In this document: piece after piece, positions 24,092-34,129 of the stretch
Numbering within the stretch: the stretch's first letter is position 1
Layout of the letters: each line of letters opens with the position of its first letter
Origin: Thiomicrospira aerophila AL3
GTDB taxonomy: Bacteria > Pseudomonadota > Gammaproteobacteria > Thiomicrospirales > Thiomicrospiraceae
Length of the DNA stretch: 64,000 nt
NCBI RefSeq assembly: GCF_000227665.2
Contig: NZ_CP007030.1
Coordinates: 1,302,001-1,366,000 of the forward strand
Reading direction: 5' to 3'
The notes under the pieces: generated by a model
The model's input: the letters and a program-made list of their open reading frames with translations, nothing else
Database searches by the model: none
What the model was told of the DNA's origin: nothing
Program-made: the position numbers and the translations under genes

Positions 24092-24604
24092 CTATGACGC
24101 GTCTGCTTGACGTCTAAAACGATTAAAGTTCATCTCTTGATAGTGGCCTTCTACAACAAAGCGACCAAACAATAGAAACTCTTCTTTGGTTCGAGTAGGG
24201 CCCGTAAATCGTGCGATAGGTTCACCATCCAAATCAAAAATAATCATGACGGGTGTCGCACGAACCCGATATTGGCGCTCTGCCATCTCTTTTTCAGTAT
24301 CAAACTCACGCCCATCAAAATGGGTCACTGGATTAGACCCCTCAATATCAAAGCGATAGACTTTAAAATGTTCATGAAAATAGGCAATAACTTCAGGCTC
24401 TTGCAAGATAGTTTCCTTCATGCGATGACAAAATGGACAGTCATCCATCTCAAAGAAAATAAAAACACCCTTTTTACCCTCTTCACGAGCGAGTTCCAAC
24501 TCCTCTTGAAAATTACCAAAACTATGATCAAAAAACTCGTTGGCCTTCACCGAGACACTCAAAGCAAACATCAATAGCACAGCAACAATCAGTTTAGTAG
24601 GCAT
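24092..24604 (-). CDS. Periplasmic thioredoxin-fold protein (CPFC active site)
   Basis: A thioredoxin-like protein of 170 residues with an N-terminal signal peptide (MPTKLIVAVLLMFALSVSVKA). The active site is FFEMDDCPFCHRMK near residues 51-64, and the cis-proline loop is RATPVMIIFD near 120. This arrangement resembles SoxW/DsbC-like single-domain proteins. I chose the ATG at 24604 because it gives the signal peptide at the N-terminus and has AGGAG 7 bases before it; a longer frame would run into the preceding gene. It lies between a TlpA-like gene and the TolC-like gene. The redox partner is unknown. Confidence 0.85.
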   Translation of the reverse strand: MPTKLIVAVLLMFALSVSVKANEFFDHSFGNFQEELELAREEGKKGVFIFFEMDDCPFCHRMKETILQEPEVIAYFHEHFKVYRFDIEGSNPVTHFDGREFDTEKEMAERQYRVRATPVMIIFDLDGEPIARFTGPTRTKEEFLLFGRFVVEGHYQEMNFNRFRRQADAS

Positions 24605-24614
24605 TGGATTTCTC

Positions 24615-25130
24615 CTAAGGATTACGGCGCTCAAATTCAGCAATAAAGTTTTCCAACAGCTCACCATCTACCAGGCCTGCACGCCCAGCAACAATATGGC
24701 CACTTGGGGCGACCATATAGGTGCTAGGCAACCCACGCAATGGACCGAAAGGGGTGTGATTTGCGTTTAAATCTATCTCTTTAAACCTTACAACAGGGAA
24801 CGTTATCATTAATTCTTCAGTAAACGTATTGATTCTTTCTATGGGGATATTTTCATAATTTACCCCTAAAACAATTGCTTTCGAATCCTTGTGCTTTTCA
24901 TGGAACAGGGTCAAATCGGGCATTTCTTTAATACATGGCGGACACCAAGTTGCCCAAAGATTGACCACGACCCACTGACCTCTAAAATCTGACAACATAA
25001 CAGTGTTACCCTCCATGTCGACAAACTCAACATCCATGGGTTCTGCCATCGCATGACTACTCATCGCCAGCAGGCCTGCTAGCAGAATATTTCTAACTGA
25101 TAATAACAAACTCTTTAAACCTAATTTCAC
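24615..25130 (-). CDS. TlpA/ResA-like periplasmic thioredoxin
   Basis: A 171-residue thiol-disulfide oxidoreductase. The N-terminal segment LLLSVRNILLAGLLAMSSHAMA is a signal peptide or anchor. The active site WATWCPPCIKEMPDL lies near residues 58-72, and the cis-proline loop is LRGLPSTYMV near 133. The WCPPC motif is typical of TlpA/ResA/CcmG proteins that reduce cytochrome c haem sites or other periplasmic thiols. Only 10 bases separate it from the second thioredoxin-like gene, so the two may act as a pair. Two CAGGCCTG palindromes lie in it, at 24672 and 25071. Confidence 0.9.
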   Translation of the reverse strand: MKLGLKSLLLSVRNILLAGLLAMSSHAMAEPMDVEFVDMEGNTVMLSDFRGQWVVVNLWATWCPPCIKEMPDLTLFHEKHKDSKAIVLGVNYENIPIERINTFTEELMITFPVVRFKEIDLNANHTPFGPLRGLPSTYMVAPSGHIVAGRAGLVDGELLENFIAEFERRNP

Positions 25131-25144
25131 GGCATTCTCCCTGG

Positions 25145-25849
25145 TTAACGTGCTAAAACTAATTTTGTAAAAGGTAGCGTTAATCTCCGCTGCTCGGCCA
25201 ACGTGGCCTGCTCAAGCATTTGCAACACCGCTAATAACTCTTCTAAGTTAGTTGAAAAACGCTTTATTAAAAAATTTGCCACATCTTTGGGCAATTCAAA
25301 ACCCTTAATCATCGCATGGCGTTGTAATGCTAATACCAAATCATCACTCTCCTGGAGCGGTGTCAACTTAACAGGTAGTAAAGAAAACATTGCATCTCTA
25401 AGCTCTGGCACTGACATAGGCCAAAGTGCCATTGGCAAAGTCCCCGATAACAAAAGCGGATGGCCGAGTGCTGCAGACTTAAAAAGTAAGTCTTGCAAAG
25501 CTGCTTGCCAAGCACCTTGATCAATCACCTGGTCAACGTCATCTAAGCAAATTAAATCCATCACCTCCAATCCCTTCAATACATCAGGGATTAATGGGAG
25601 CTGTTTTTCTTTAAGAGGAAAATAAACGCTTCGTCCGCCCTTTATTGACACAGCACGACAGGCCGCTTGCAGCAGATGTGTTTTACCTACTCCATCCCCA
25701 CCATAAAAATAAACACCTTTACTCAATCCGCCAGAATCAGCTGCTTGCAATTGACTGAGCGTTAATGCAACGGATGCATCAGGTGCAACATAGGATTCAA
25801 AGCAGGCCGTATCTGGCAGATTAATTTTAAGTGGAAGCTGAATTAACAT
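25145..25849 (-). CDS. hda: DnaA regulatory inactivator Hda
   Basis: Hda is a DnaA-related AAA+ protein that, with the sliding clamp, stimulates ATP hydrolysis by DnaA after initiation. It has 234 residues. The N-terminus LIQLPLKINLP carries the likely clamp-binding motif (QLPL). Walker A is YFYGGDGVGKTHLLQA near residue 50, and Walker B is LICLDDVDQV near 103. As in DnaA domain III, LILSGTLP-like text follows (LLLSGTLPMALWPMSVPELRD). Its place next to the DUF2066 gene and purM matches Pseudomonas-type genomes. Confidence 0.92.
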   Translation of the reverse strand: MLIQLPLKINLPDTACFESYVAPDASVALTLSQLQAADSGGLSKGVYFYGGDGVGKTHLLQAACRAVSIKGGRSVYFPLKEKQLPLIPDVLKGLEVMDLICLDDVDQVIDQGAWQAALQDLLFKSAALGHPLLLSGTLPMALWPMSVPELRDAMFSLLPVKLTPLQESDDLVLALQRHAMIKGFELPKDVANFLIKRFSTNLEELLAVLQMLEQATLAEQRRLTLPFTKLVLAR

Positions 25850-25869
25850 TAAGGTTTAGTTTCGCAAGT

Positions 25870-26952
25870 TTAATTTGAATACTGATAGTGATAACGCACA
25901 TGCCCTACCGCGCGGTCATCAAATACCATTCGAACAGGTAATACTGCCTCCACATTTGCCAGGACAGTCTTTAAATCACCACGATAGTGAATGTTAAAGT
26001 GCGCAGCTCTTCCCTCAATTTGCACCAATCTAATCTGATCAAAAACGAGACTATTAGCCGACAATCGTCGCTCAATGTGATTTATAGCAGCTGCATCGGG
26101 TAAATGATCAATTTCTAACCAGAGCGTTGCAGAGATATTCGATTTTGCGAAGTACTGAGTAGACTCCTCCAGCAAAATGCGGTCAAACGTTTCCAACACC
26201 AATTGATTAAAATTTTCACCCAATAGGACCTGTTCCCAACGTAACTTATTGCCAGCAAGGTCATAATATTGGCTTCTTACCTGTACGACATCTCCCACGA
26301 CCTGTGCCGACACAACCACAACATGGGTCACACCCTCATCACTAGCTTGCTGTAAGCTCACTAAATTTTGCTCAGAAAAAATTTGAGGCAAAGGGCTTAT
26401 GCCATGTGAATGGTACTGTTCATTATGTGCTAGATAGACTTGTGGCAATCCGATTAGATCTAAATAATGCCGAAAATCAAGGTCGGGGCGAAAGATAAAC
26501 CCCTCGTTCGAAATTTGCGCTGACAAGCCTCGCTGCAGCCAATCACCCACAATAAGTAGTCTTGGGCGCTGTGACTCCGGCCAGATGGCTACATTGGCTT
26601 GTTGGAGCGCAGGAACAAGTTTTGAAGTATTAAATTCAACACGTACATTTTGACCGACCACAACCCCATCAATTTGGCGATTAACCAGCTGGTAGTTTTG
26701 CACCCACTTGCGCGCTTGTGAACTAAAAGACTGAGTTGCAGGCAAGGCTGTAATATCAGGATTACCCGATACCCTAACCAACAGCGCAGCCATCGCCTCA
26801 GCAAAATAGCGGTCAAGTTGCGATTGATCAAAACTCGCTATCTCAATATCAACACTAAAAAAACTATCCTCAGCCTTTACTGGGGTCAACATCATCAGCA
26901 ATAAAGCAGGTAGCAAGCTAACCAGTAAAGCGTAGTTGCGAAAACTTCTCAT
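25870..26952 (-). CDS. DUF2066 domain protein, exported
   Basis: A 360-residue protein with a signal peptide (NYALLVSLLPALLLMMLTPVKA). It matches what is known of the DUF2066 family, whose genes lie between hda and purM in many gammaproteobacteria. Recognisable text is ALLVRVSGNPDI near residue 56 and PRLLIVGDW near residue 130. No function is established for the family, and no enzyme motif is seen. It is divergent from purM across a 115-base AT-rich gap that must hold both promoters, and hda follows it by 20 bases. Confidence 0.85.
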   Translation of the reverse strand: MRSFRNYALLVSLLPALLLMMLTPVKAEDSFFSVDIEIASFDQSQLDRYFAEAMAALLVRVSGNPDITALPATQSFSSQARKWVQNYQLVNRQIDGVVVGQNVRVEFNTSKLVPALQQANVAIWPESQRPRLLIVGDWLQRGLSAQISNEGFIFRPDLDFRHYLDLIGLPQVYLAHNEQYHSHGISPLPQIFSEQNLVSLQQASDEGVTHVVVVSAQVVGDVVQVRSQYYDLAGNKLRWEQVLLGENFNQLVLETFDRILLEESTQYFAKSNISATLWLEIDHLPDAAAINHIERRLSANSLVFDQIRLVQIEGRAAHFNIHYRGDLKTVLANVEAVLPVRMVFDDRAVGHVRYHYQYSN

Positions 26953-27067
26953 ACGTCTCTCAAAAATTTTAGTTACAATATAATAATGTTTTTAAATAAA
27001 AGCGTGCGGCTGATTTACATGATTCTGCCGTAATCTTCCATCAATTAAAAGTTTCTTAATCTATATT

Positions 27068-28108
27068 ATGTCTACTAAACCATCACTCAGTTATAAAGAC
27101 GCCGGCGTTGATATTGATGCAGGCGACGCCCTTGTTCAAGCGATCAAACCTATTGCCAAAGCCACCGCTCGTCCCGAGGTTATGGCCTCACTAGGTGGTT
27201 TTGGGGCACTATTTGAACTTCCTATTCATAAATACAAAAATCCGGTCCTTGTCTCAGGTACAGACGGCGTAGGCACAAAGCTGCGTTTAGCCATTGATTC
27301 TGAAAAACACGACCAAGTAGGCATAGACTTGGTTGCGATGTGCGTTAATGACCTTATCGTTCAAGGTGCTGAACCTCTATTTTTCTTAGATTATTATGCA
27401 ACAGGCAAACTTGATATTCATGTTGCGAAAGATGTCATTAATGGCATAGGTGAAGGCTGCCAACAAGCTGGCTGCGCGCTTATTGGCGGCGAAACCGCTG
27501 AAATGCCTGGCATGTATCCGGTCGGTGACTATGATCTTGCTGGATTCTGTGTGGGCATCGTTGAGAAAGATCAACTCATTGATGGTTCTAAAGTTCAGGC
27601 CGGCGACAAACTGATTGGTATCGCCTCTTCAGGCCCGCACTCTAACGGTTATTCGTTGATTCGCAAAATTATTGAGGTCAGTGGCGCCAATTTAAACGAA
27701 GAGTTGAATGGCCAAAAACTCATCGACGCGCTAATGGCACCGACTAAAATCTATGTCAAATCATTATTGGAATTATTCAAGACGGTAGAGGTTCATGCCC
27801 TATCCCACATTACCGGCGGTGGTCTAATTGAAAACCTACCCCGCGTGATGCCCGACCACACCTGTGCCAAAATTGACAGTCAGGCCTGGCAACGCCCTGC
27901 CGTATTTGATTGGTTACAAGAGCAAGGCAATGTCGATAAAATTGAAATGCATCGCACCTTCAACTGTGGCATCGGAATGGTAGTAGTTGTTGCGGCTGAT
28001 CAAGCAGATGCCGCATTAGCAAAGTTGAAAGCACTGGGTGAGCAGGCCTGGTTGATTGGCGAAATGGTTCATTCAGAAACCGCACAACCCCATGTAGAAC
28101 TTCACTAA
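27068..28108 (+). CDS. purM: Phosphoribosylaminoimidazole synthetase (AIR synthetase)
   Basis: PurM closes FGAM to AIR with ATP in purine synthesis. It has 346 residues. The start [18 protein letters not shown], the ATP-binding [14 protein letters not shown] near residue 63, [23 protein letters not shown] near 90, and [11 protein letters not shown] near 140 are diagnostic. [14 protein letters not shown] lies near 248. purN follows after 6 bases. Two CAGGCCTG copies (27881 and 28043) encode Gln-Ala-Trp. Confidence 0.97.
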   Translation: MSTKPSLSYKDAGVDIDAGDALVQAIKPIAKATARPEVMASLGGFGALFELPIHKYKNPVLVSGTDGVGTKLRLAIDSEKHDQVGIDLVAMCVNDLIVQGAEPLFFLDYYATGKLDIHVAKDVINGIGEGCQQAGCALIGGETAEMPGMYPVGDYDLAGFCVGIVEKDQLIDGSKVQAGDKLIGIASSGPHSNGYSLIRKIIEVSGANLNEELNGQKLIDALMAPTKIYVKSLLELFKTVEVHALSHITGGGLIENLPRVMPDHTCAKIDSQAWQRPAVFDWLQEQGNVDKIEMHRTFNCGIGMVVVVAADQADAALAKLKALGEQAWLIGEMVHSETAQPHVELH

Positions 28109-28114
28109 GTTTTC

Positions 28115-28786
28115 ATGGCGTTTGAAATCGTTGTTTTAGTATCAGGGTTTGGGTCTAATCTGCAAGCACTTATCGATGCGGCTAAGGCTCACCCCGATCA
28201 GTACAGAATTAAGGCGGTTATCTGTAATCGCCCACAAGCCTATGCGCTTGAACGCGCCCGTCAAGCAAACATCCCATATTTTACAATTTGTGCCGCCGCA
28301 GGCCAAACACGCGAAAGCTATGATCAACAGCTCAACCAGCAACTAGAAACCTTGCAGCCCGATTTAATTGTCATGGCTGGCTTTATGCGCATTTTATCCG
28401 CAGGGTTCACAGAGAAATGGCAACATAAACTCATTAACATCCACCCTTCGCTTTTGCCAAAATACCCGGGTTTAAACACGCATCAACGTGCATTAGATGC
28501 TAGGGACGCTATCCATGGCATTAGCATACATTATGTCAATGCTGAAGTGGATGGAGGCCCTGTTATTGCGCAAGCTCAATTAGAAATCAAATCACAGGAT
28601 AGCGCCGAAACCTTGGCTCAACGCATTCATGAACTCGAACATCAACTATTACCAGCTGTTGTATTAGCTATCGCTACTAAAAAAATTCACTACAACCTAG
28701 CCCATCATCAAGTAACCTTTTTAGGTGATGAAATTCAAGCGCCACTTAGTCTCGAAAATTTGTATCGCGCTAAATCCACGGACTAG
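28115..28786 (+). CDS. purN: Phosphoribosylglycinamide formyltransferase 1
   Basis: PurN transfers a formyl group from 10-formyl-THF to GAR. It has 223 residues. The phosphate-binding loop VLVSGFGSNLQALIDA is at residues 7-22. The catalytic HPSLLPKYPGLNTH lies near 110 with the preceding Asn in INIHPS, and GISIHYVNAEVDGGPVI near 135 carries the conserved Asp. It pairs with purM, as in most gammaproteobacteria, and is followed by the DUF3108 gene after 10 bases. Confidence 0.96.
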   Translation: MAFEIVVLVSGFGSNLQALIDAAKAHPDQYRIKAVICNRPQAYALERARQANIPYFTICAAAGQTRESYDQQLNQQLETLQPDLIVMAGFMRILSAGFTEKWQHKLINIHPSLLPKYPGLNTHQRALDARDAIHGISIHYVNAEVDGGPVIAQAQLEIKSQDSAETLAQRIHELEHQLLPAVVLAIATKKIHYNLAHHQVTFLGDEIQAPLSLENLYRAKSTD

Positions 28787-28796
28787 GAGTTCAACA

Positions 28797-29546
28797 ATGT
28801 CTCTATTTTTTCGTTCTAAACGCCCTGTTTTACTTATTGGCATGATCATGCTCATCCTAACTGGCTCGATTCAAGCTGTGGTTGCTCAATCAACATTAAA
28901 GCCGGACTTTAATGCTGAATTCACCGTACGTGTAATGGGAATTAATGTAGGCACCGCCTCACAGTCTTTAAGTTGCGAAGCTCAAAGTTGCCTTTTAGAA
29001 ACCAGTGCGATTCCAGATCGATGGGCACGACGCTTAGCCAATGAACAAACCCATGAACGAATTGAACTAGGCCTCGATGATAACAACCAATTACGCTGGT
29101 TAAGCTATCAAAAAACCTTACAACGCTATCGCGGCAATACCACACCTCAAATTACCCGTTTTTTTTGGGATAGCGAAGCAAATGAAATTGTCAATCCTGA
29201 CCGCAACCTGAGCTGGCCAGCTAGCGAACAAGCGTTTGACATGATTGCGATTATTTATGCGCTGCGTCAAAGCCTACGCGCTGGTCAACACAATCCTCCG
29301 CTACTGCTGCAAGAAGATAAACGTCAAACACCCGTGAGCTTTGTCAGTGCCAATCAAACAACACAAGTCCACACGCAATTCCGCAGCAATTTGGCAGCAC
29401 GTTACTATGAATGGGCGTCCGAAGAAGTTCAGGTCAAAATTTGGTTACTCGATGACTTTGCTTTTTTTCCTGGTCGTATTGAATTGACCCAACATGATAG
29501 CGGTCGCAGCGTTATCCTTAGCCTAAAATCACCTCCGACCTTTTAA
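28797..29546 (+). CDS. DUF3108 domain protein, exported
   Basis: A 249-residue protein with a signal peptide (PVLLIGMIMLILTGSIQAVV) starting at the ATG at 28797, which has GGAG about 7 bases upstream. An upstream in-frame start would overlap purN by 60 bases and bury the signal peptide, so I reject it. The body fits the DUF3108 family, commonly found after purN in gammaproteobacteria (YKVRVMGINVGTASQS-like text FTVRVMGINVGTASQS near residue 42). It is probably periplasmic; no activity is known. Confidence 0.82.
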   Translation: MSLFFRSKRPVLLIGMIMLILTGSIQAVVAQSTLKPDFNAEFTVRVMGINVGTASQSLSCEAQSCLLETSAIPDRWARRLANEQTHERIELGLDDNNQLRWLSYQKTLQRYRGNTTPQITRFFWDSEANEIVNPDRNLSWPASEQAFDMIAIIYALRQSLRAGQHNPPLLLQEDKRQTPVSFVSANQTTQVHTQFRSNLAARYYEWASEEVQVKIWLLDDFAFFPGRIELTQHDSGRSVILSLKSPPTF

Positions 29547-29561
29547 CTGGATCTAGCTCAC

Positions 29562-30176
29562 ATGAAACTTTCCGATCGAGATATTATTAGCGCGCTCAAA
29601 CAAGGACGCATTGGTATTGAACCCGCCCCTGCGGCTAACAAAATTAAAGGAATAAGTGTAGATTTACGCCTAGACAATCGATTCCGCGTCTTCAATGATC
29701 ACACGGCACCCTTTATTGACCTAAGCGGTCCTCGTGAAGAAGTGCAAACACTACTCGATAAAATTATGGGCAATGAAATTGTCATCGAAGCTGATCAAGC
29801 CTTTTTTCTTCATCCAGGTGAGCTTGCACTTGCCTCGACCTATGAATCTATTACCATTCCAGATGACCTGGTAGGCTGGCTAGATGGCCGCTCAAGCTTA
29901 GCGCGACTTGGACTGATGGTGCATGTCACCGCACATCGCATCGATCCAGGCTGGCAAGGCCAGATTGTGCTCGAAATATTTAACAGTGGCAAGCTGCCTT
30001 TAGCCCTTAGACCTGGCATGGATATCTGTGCCATCAATTTTGAAACTTTATCAAGTCCTAGCACCACACCTTACAATAAACGCGCTGATGCGAAATATCG
30101 CAATCAAACCGGTCCAACAGCGAGTCGGATTAATCAGGATCAACCTGACGAACGACAACTTGACCTGCTCGGTTAA
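29562..30176 (+). CDS. dcd: dCTP deaminase
   Basis: Dcd converts dCTP to dUTP, the main source of dUTP for thymidylate synthesis in many gammaproteobacteria. It has 204 residues. The N-terminus MKLSDRDI, the segment [16 protein letters not shown] near residue 28, [18 protein letters not shown] near 107 and the catalytic [19 protein letters not shown] near 126 are characteristic, including the catalytic Glu. A hairpin follows before apbC. Confidence 0.96.
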   Translation: MKLSDRDIISALKQGRIGIEPAPAANKIKGISVDLRLDNRFRVFNDHTAPFIDLSGPREEVQTLLDKIMGNEIVIEADQAFFLHPGELALASTYESITIPDDLVGWLDGRSSLARLGLMVHVTAHRIDPGWQGQIVLEIFNSGKLPLALRPGMDICAINFETLSSPSTTPYNKRADAKYRNQTGPTASRINQDQPDERQLDLLG

Positions 30177-30219
30177 TCGACTAAACTCCCTTAAATCATA
30201 ATCAAATTTGGTAAGCTAG

Positions 30220-30250
30220 ATAATTCCTGATAAAATTAGTCAGGAATTAT
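30220..30250 (+). terminator. Hairpin between dcd and apbC
   Basis: A perfect inverted repeat with 11-base arms (ATAATTCCTGA at 30220-30230, complement at 30240-30250) and a 9-base AT-rich loop, placed 28 bases before the apbC start. It is followed by TTG rather than a long T run, so it may be a weak terminator for dcd or a 5'-leader structure for apbC. Confidence 0.5.
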
Positions 30251-30277
30251 TTGTAGGCGTTTAATAAGAGGCTTTCC

Positions 30278-31414
30278 ATGGGATTAATCAGCAAATTATT
30301 TGGCTCAGACGCCGCTAAAACTCTTAATGAGACCCAACAAACCCTGTTTGAACAACACGTGGGTCAACTCCTGTTTCCGCTATTTGAACAAACCCTTATC
30401 AAAACCAAAGCGATCGAAAATATCCACTTTGAAAAAGGTCGTTTATCGTTTGATCTTATTTGGCCTTTTGCTGCCAAGCAACTACACGCACAACTTAATC
30501 AAGCGATTGAACAGGCGGTAGCCAAGATTCCAGAGGTGACTCAACTCAGTATTCAGCCTATCACCCGTATTCAAGCCTATCAAACCCAGCCAAGTGTCGC
30601 CGCACTACCTGGCATTAAAAACATTATTGCCGTTGCCTCGGGTAAAGGCGGTGTCGGCAAGTCAACGACGAGTGTGAACCTCGCCCTGGCCTTGCAAAAC
30701 CAAGGCGCCAGTGTAGGCATTTTGGATGCCGATATTTATGGCCCAAGCATACCGACACTACTAAAGTTATCAGGAAAACCACAAACCACTGATGGCAAGA
30801 GTATGGAGCCGATGGAGTCCTATGGATTACAAGCTATGTCAATTGGGTGCTTAATCGAAGAAGATACGCCGATGATTTGGCGAGGCCCAATTGTCACCCA
30901 AACCCTCACGCAACTACTCAAAGAGACACGCTGGCAAGCACTGGATTTTCTCATTATTGACCTGCCACCTGGCACGGGAGATGTACAATTGACGCTGGCG
31001 CAACAAATTCCGGTAACGGGCGCGGTGATTGTCACCACGCCGCAAGATCTTGCACTTATTGATGCTAAAAAAGCCATTAAAATGTTTGAAAAGGTCAACA
31101 TTCCGGTGCTTGGTCTCGTTGAAAACATGAGTACCCATATTTGCAGTCAATGTGGTCATGAAGAGGCCATTTTTGGCGATGCCGGTGGCCTCAAACTCGC
31201 TCAAGACTATAACATTGATGTGCTAGGTCAACTGCCACTTAATATTGATATTCGTCTCCAAGCTGATGCGGGTTGCCCAACCGTGGCTCATGACCCCACA
31301 AGCGAATTAGCCCAACGCTACATTACGATTGCACACAAACTAGGCGCACAGCTAGCACAGCAACGCAAAAATTATAGCCATGCCTTCCCAAATATCGTGG
31401 TGCAAAACAGCTAA
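30278..31414 (+). CDS. apbC: Iron-sulfur cluster carrier ATPase ApbC/Mrp
   Basis: ApbC (Mrp) is a P-loop ATPase that binds and transfers [4Fe-4S] clusters to apo-proteins. It has 378 residues, with an N-terminal MIP18/DUF59-like region (about 1-95) and a NTPase domain. The deviant Walker A is VASGKGGVGKSTTSVNLA near residue 116. Cluster-binding cysteines are in CSQCGHEEAIFG near residue 288. The end LAQQ and the surroundings match the family. It lies just upstream of metG, its frequent neighbour in proteobacteria. Confidence 0.95.
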   Translation: MGLISKLFGSDAAKTLNETQQTLFEQHVGQLLFPLFEQTLIKTKAIENIHFEKGRLSFDLIWPFAAKQLHAQLNQAIEQAVAKIPEVTQLSIQPITRIQAYQTQPSVAALPGIKNIIAVASGKGGVGKSTTSVNLALALQNQGASVGILDADIYGPSIPTLLKLSGKPQTTDGKSMEPMESYGLQAMSIGCLIEEDTPMIWRGPIVTQTLTQLLKETRWQALDFLIIDLPPGTGDVQLTLAQQIPVTGAVIVTTPQDLALIDAKKAIKMFEKVNIPVLGLVENMSTHICSQCGHEEAIFGDAGGLKLAQDYNIDVLGQLPLNIDIRLQADAGCPTVAHDPTSELAQRYITIAHKLGAQLAQQRKNYSHAFPNIVVQNS

Positions 31415-31480
31415 GTCAGCAAACCCTGCTAAAACCCTTTATAATTTGGGGTTTTAAAATTTAATAAAACGGATCGTGTA

Positions 31481-33523
31481 ATGACTCAGGTCAGAAAAAT
31501 TTTAATTACCAGTGCGCTTCCCTATGCCAATGGCCCGATTCACCTGGGTCATTTAGTGGAATACATTCAAACCGATATTTGGTCGCGTTTCCAAAAACAA
31601 CGCGGCCACAATTGTATTTATGTCTGTGCCGATGATGCGCATGGCACACCGATTATGTTACGTGCACAATCAGAAGGCATTACACCGGAACAACTGATTG
31701 CACGCATTTCTGAGGAACATCAGCGGGATTTTGCCGGATTTAATATTGCATTTGATCAATATCATTCCACTCATTCCGAAGAAAACCGTTTTTATGCCAG
31801 TTACATTTACAATCAGTTAAAAGCCAATAACCACATTAGCCGCAAAACCATTAAACAGGCGTTTGACCCTGAAAAACAAATGTTTTTACCGGACCGTTTT
31901 ATCAAAGGCACTTGTCCGAAATGTGGTGCAGAAGATCAATACGGTGACAACTGTGAAGTCTGCGGTGCAACCTATAGCCCGACCGAACTAAAAAATCCCA
32001 AATCGGTGGTGTCCGGCGCGACACCGATTGAAAAAGACAGCGAACACTTATTCTTTGAGCTAGGTCACTTTGAACCCATGCTCAAGGACTGGACGCAAGG
32101 CGGCCATTTGCAAACCCAGATTGCCAACAAGTTAAGCGAGTGGTTTGAATCCGGTTTGCAAAAATGGGATATCAGCCGCGATGCGCCTTATTTTGGCTTT
32201 GAAATACCCGGTGAAGATAATAAATTCTTCTATGTATGGTTGGATGCACCGATTGGGTATTTGGCGTCGTTTAAGAAATATTGCGATCAACACGGCATTA
32301 ACTTTGATGACTACTGGGCGAAGGATTCAGATGCTGAGTTATATCATTTTATCGGCAAAGACATCGTCTATTTCCACGCGCTATTCTTCCCAGCCATGTT
32401 GGCTGGTGCCGGCTTTAGAACGCCTTCAGCGATCTTCGCGCATGGTTTCTTGACGGTAGATGGCGCGAAAATGTCCAAGTCGCGTGGCACTTTTATTATG
32501 GCCAGCACCTATTTAAAACACCTTAACCCGGAATATTTGCGATATTACTTTGCCACCAAACTCAACAGTCGAATTGACGACCTTGACTTAAATCTGGACG
32601 ACTTTGTTCAGCGGGTTAATTCAGACCTGATTGGCAAAGTGGTCAATATCGCCAGCCGTTGTGCCGGTTTTGTCACCAAGCGTTTTGACGGCCAGCTCAA
32701 CCAGGCCTGGTCACCCGAGGCACAAGCCCTGTTTCAAGAATTTGCCGATCAGGGTGATTCGATTGCCGAACTTTATGAAAAACGCGAATATGGTCAAGCG
32801 ATGCGTGAAATTATGGCGCTGGCCGATAAGGCCAATGAATATATTGCCGAGACCGCCCCTTGGGTGCTGGCCAAACAAGAAGGCAAGGACGCTGAATTGC
32901 ACGAATCGGTCAGCTTGGGCTTAAACCTATTCCGCGTGCTAATGATTTACCTCGCACCGGTATTGCCTGAAACCACCCGCAAAGCGCGTGAATTTTTTAA
33001 TGAACCTGAATGGACTTGGGCATCAGCGAGTTCGCCTTTATTCGGCCATGAGATTGCGCCCTATCAGCCATTACTGACTCGACTTGAAATGACACAGGTA
33101 GAAAAAATGTTAGACGACTCCAAACAAACCCTACAAGCCGCAGCGCCCGCCGCTGAAAAACCAGCGACAACCGAATCCGTATTCGACCCGATTGCAGCGG
33201 AAATCAGTATTGACGACTTTGCTAAAATTGATTTGCGTATCGCCAAGATTGTCAATGCCGAAGCCGTACCGGAAGCGAACAAGCTACTGAAACTGACGCT
33301 GGATATTGGCTTGGGCGAACGCCAGGTATTTGCAGGCATTAAATCCGCCTACGAACCCGAGGATTTAATCGGCAAGCTGACCGTTATGGTGGCGAACCTT
33401 GCACCGCGTAAAATGCGCTTTGGCCTATCAGAAGGCATGGTATTAGCCGCAGGCCCGGGAGGCAAAGACCTGTTCATTCTTAACCCGGATGAAGGCGCAC
33501 AACCCGGCATGCGCGTTAAATAA
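31481..33523 (+). CDS. metG: Methionyl-tRNA synthetase
   Basis: MetG charges tRNA-Met. It is the 680-residue dimeric form with a C-terminal tRNA-binding (EMAP II-like) domain. The N-terminus has [17 protein letters not shown] (HIGH motif). The zinc knuckle [18 protein letters not shown] is near residues 145-162. The KMSKS loop is [11 protein letters not shown] near 333. The C-terminal domain starts near 575 ([13 protein letters not shown]) and ends in the conserved [16 protein letters not shown] at 31440-31445 may be its -10. One CAGGCCTG copy is at 32702. Confidence 0.97.
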   Translation: MTQVRKILITSALPYANGPIHLGHLVEYIQTDIWSRFQKQRGHNCIYVCADDAHGTPIMLRAQSEGITPEQLIARISEEHQRDFAGFNIAFDQYHSTHSEENRFYASYIYNQLKANNHISRKTIKQAFDPEKQMFLPDRFIKGTCPKCGAEDQYGDNCEVCGATYSPTELKNPKSVVSGATPIEKDSEHLFFELGHFEPMLKDWTQGGHLQTQIANKLSEWFESGLQKWDISRDAPYFGFEIPGEDNKFFYVWLDAPIGYLASFKKYCDQHGINFDDYWAKDSDAELYHFIGKDIVYFHALFFPAMLAGAGFRTPSAIFAHGFLTVDGAKMSKSRGTFIMASTYLKHLNPEYLRYYFATKLNSRIDDLDLNLDDFVQRVNSDLIGKVVNIASRCAGFVTKRFDGQLNQAWSPEAQALFQEFADQGDSIAELYEKREYGQAMREIMALADKANEYIAETAPWVLAKQEGKDAELHESVSLGLNLFRVLMIYLAPVLPETTRKAREFFNEPEWTWASASSPLFGHEIAPYQPLLTRLEMTQVEKMLDDSKQTLQAAAPAAEKPATTESVFDPIAAEISIDDFAKIDLRIAKIVNAEAVPEANKLLKLTLDIGLGERQVFAGIKSAYEPEDLIGKLTVMVANLAPRKMRFGLSEGMVLAAGPGGKDLFILNPDEGAQPGMRVK

Positions 33524-33550
33524 AAGTAAACTTTAATCACTGAGAACACC

Positions 33551-34129
33551 ATGACCGAATATGCCATTATTCTAATCAGCACGGTATTGGTCAATAACTT
33601 CGTACTGGTCAAGTTTCTTGGCCTGTGCCCGTTTATGGGTGTGTCCAAAAAAACCGATGCGGCATTAGGCATGGGGCTCGCCACCACCTTTGTTCTCACG
33701 CTATCATCCGTATTGAGCTACCTGCTCTATACTTACCTGCTCGTACCTTTCGAGCTTGAATACCTACGTACCATTGGGTTTATTTTAGCGATTGCAACCG
33801 TGGTCGGCTTTACAGAAATGGCGATCCACAAAACCAGTCCGGTACTTTATCAAGTGCTTGGCATATATTTACCGCTCATTACTACTAATTGCGCGGTCCT
33901 CGGTGTCGCGCTACTTAATATTGGTGAAGATCATAACTTTTTGCAATCGGCGGTCTTTGGTATGGGCGCAGCCATAGGGTTCACTCTAGTGATGGTACTT
34001 TTTGCCTCATTACGTGAACGCATTGATGCCGGTGATGTTCCCACCCCCTTCAAAGGCGCCCCCATTGCGTTAATTACCGCTGGCTTAATGTCCTTAGCCT
34101 TTATGGGCTTTGGAGGGATGCTGCCATGA
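33551..34129 (+). CDS. rnfA: Ion-translocating Rnf complex subunit A
   Basis: RnfA is a six-helix inner-membrane subunit of the Rnf (Rsx) complex, which couples ferredoxin and NAD redox to ion flow. It has 192 residues, nearly all hydrophobic. [21 protein letters not shown] at residues 12-32 and [16 protein letters not shown] near 110 are family hallmarks. It opens the six-gene operon, and its stop overlaps the rnfB start by 4 bases. Confidence 0.96.
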   Translation: MTEYAIILISTVLVNNFVLVKFLGLCPFMGVSKKTDAALGMGLATTFVLTLSSVLSYLLYTYLLVPFELEYLRTIGFILAIATVVGFTEMAIHKTSPVLYQVLGIYLPLITTNCAVLGVALLNIGEDHNFLQSAVFGMGAAIGFTLVMVLFASLRERIDAGDVPTPFKGAPIALITAGLMSLAFMGFGGMLP

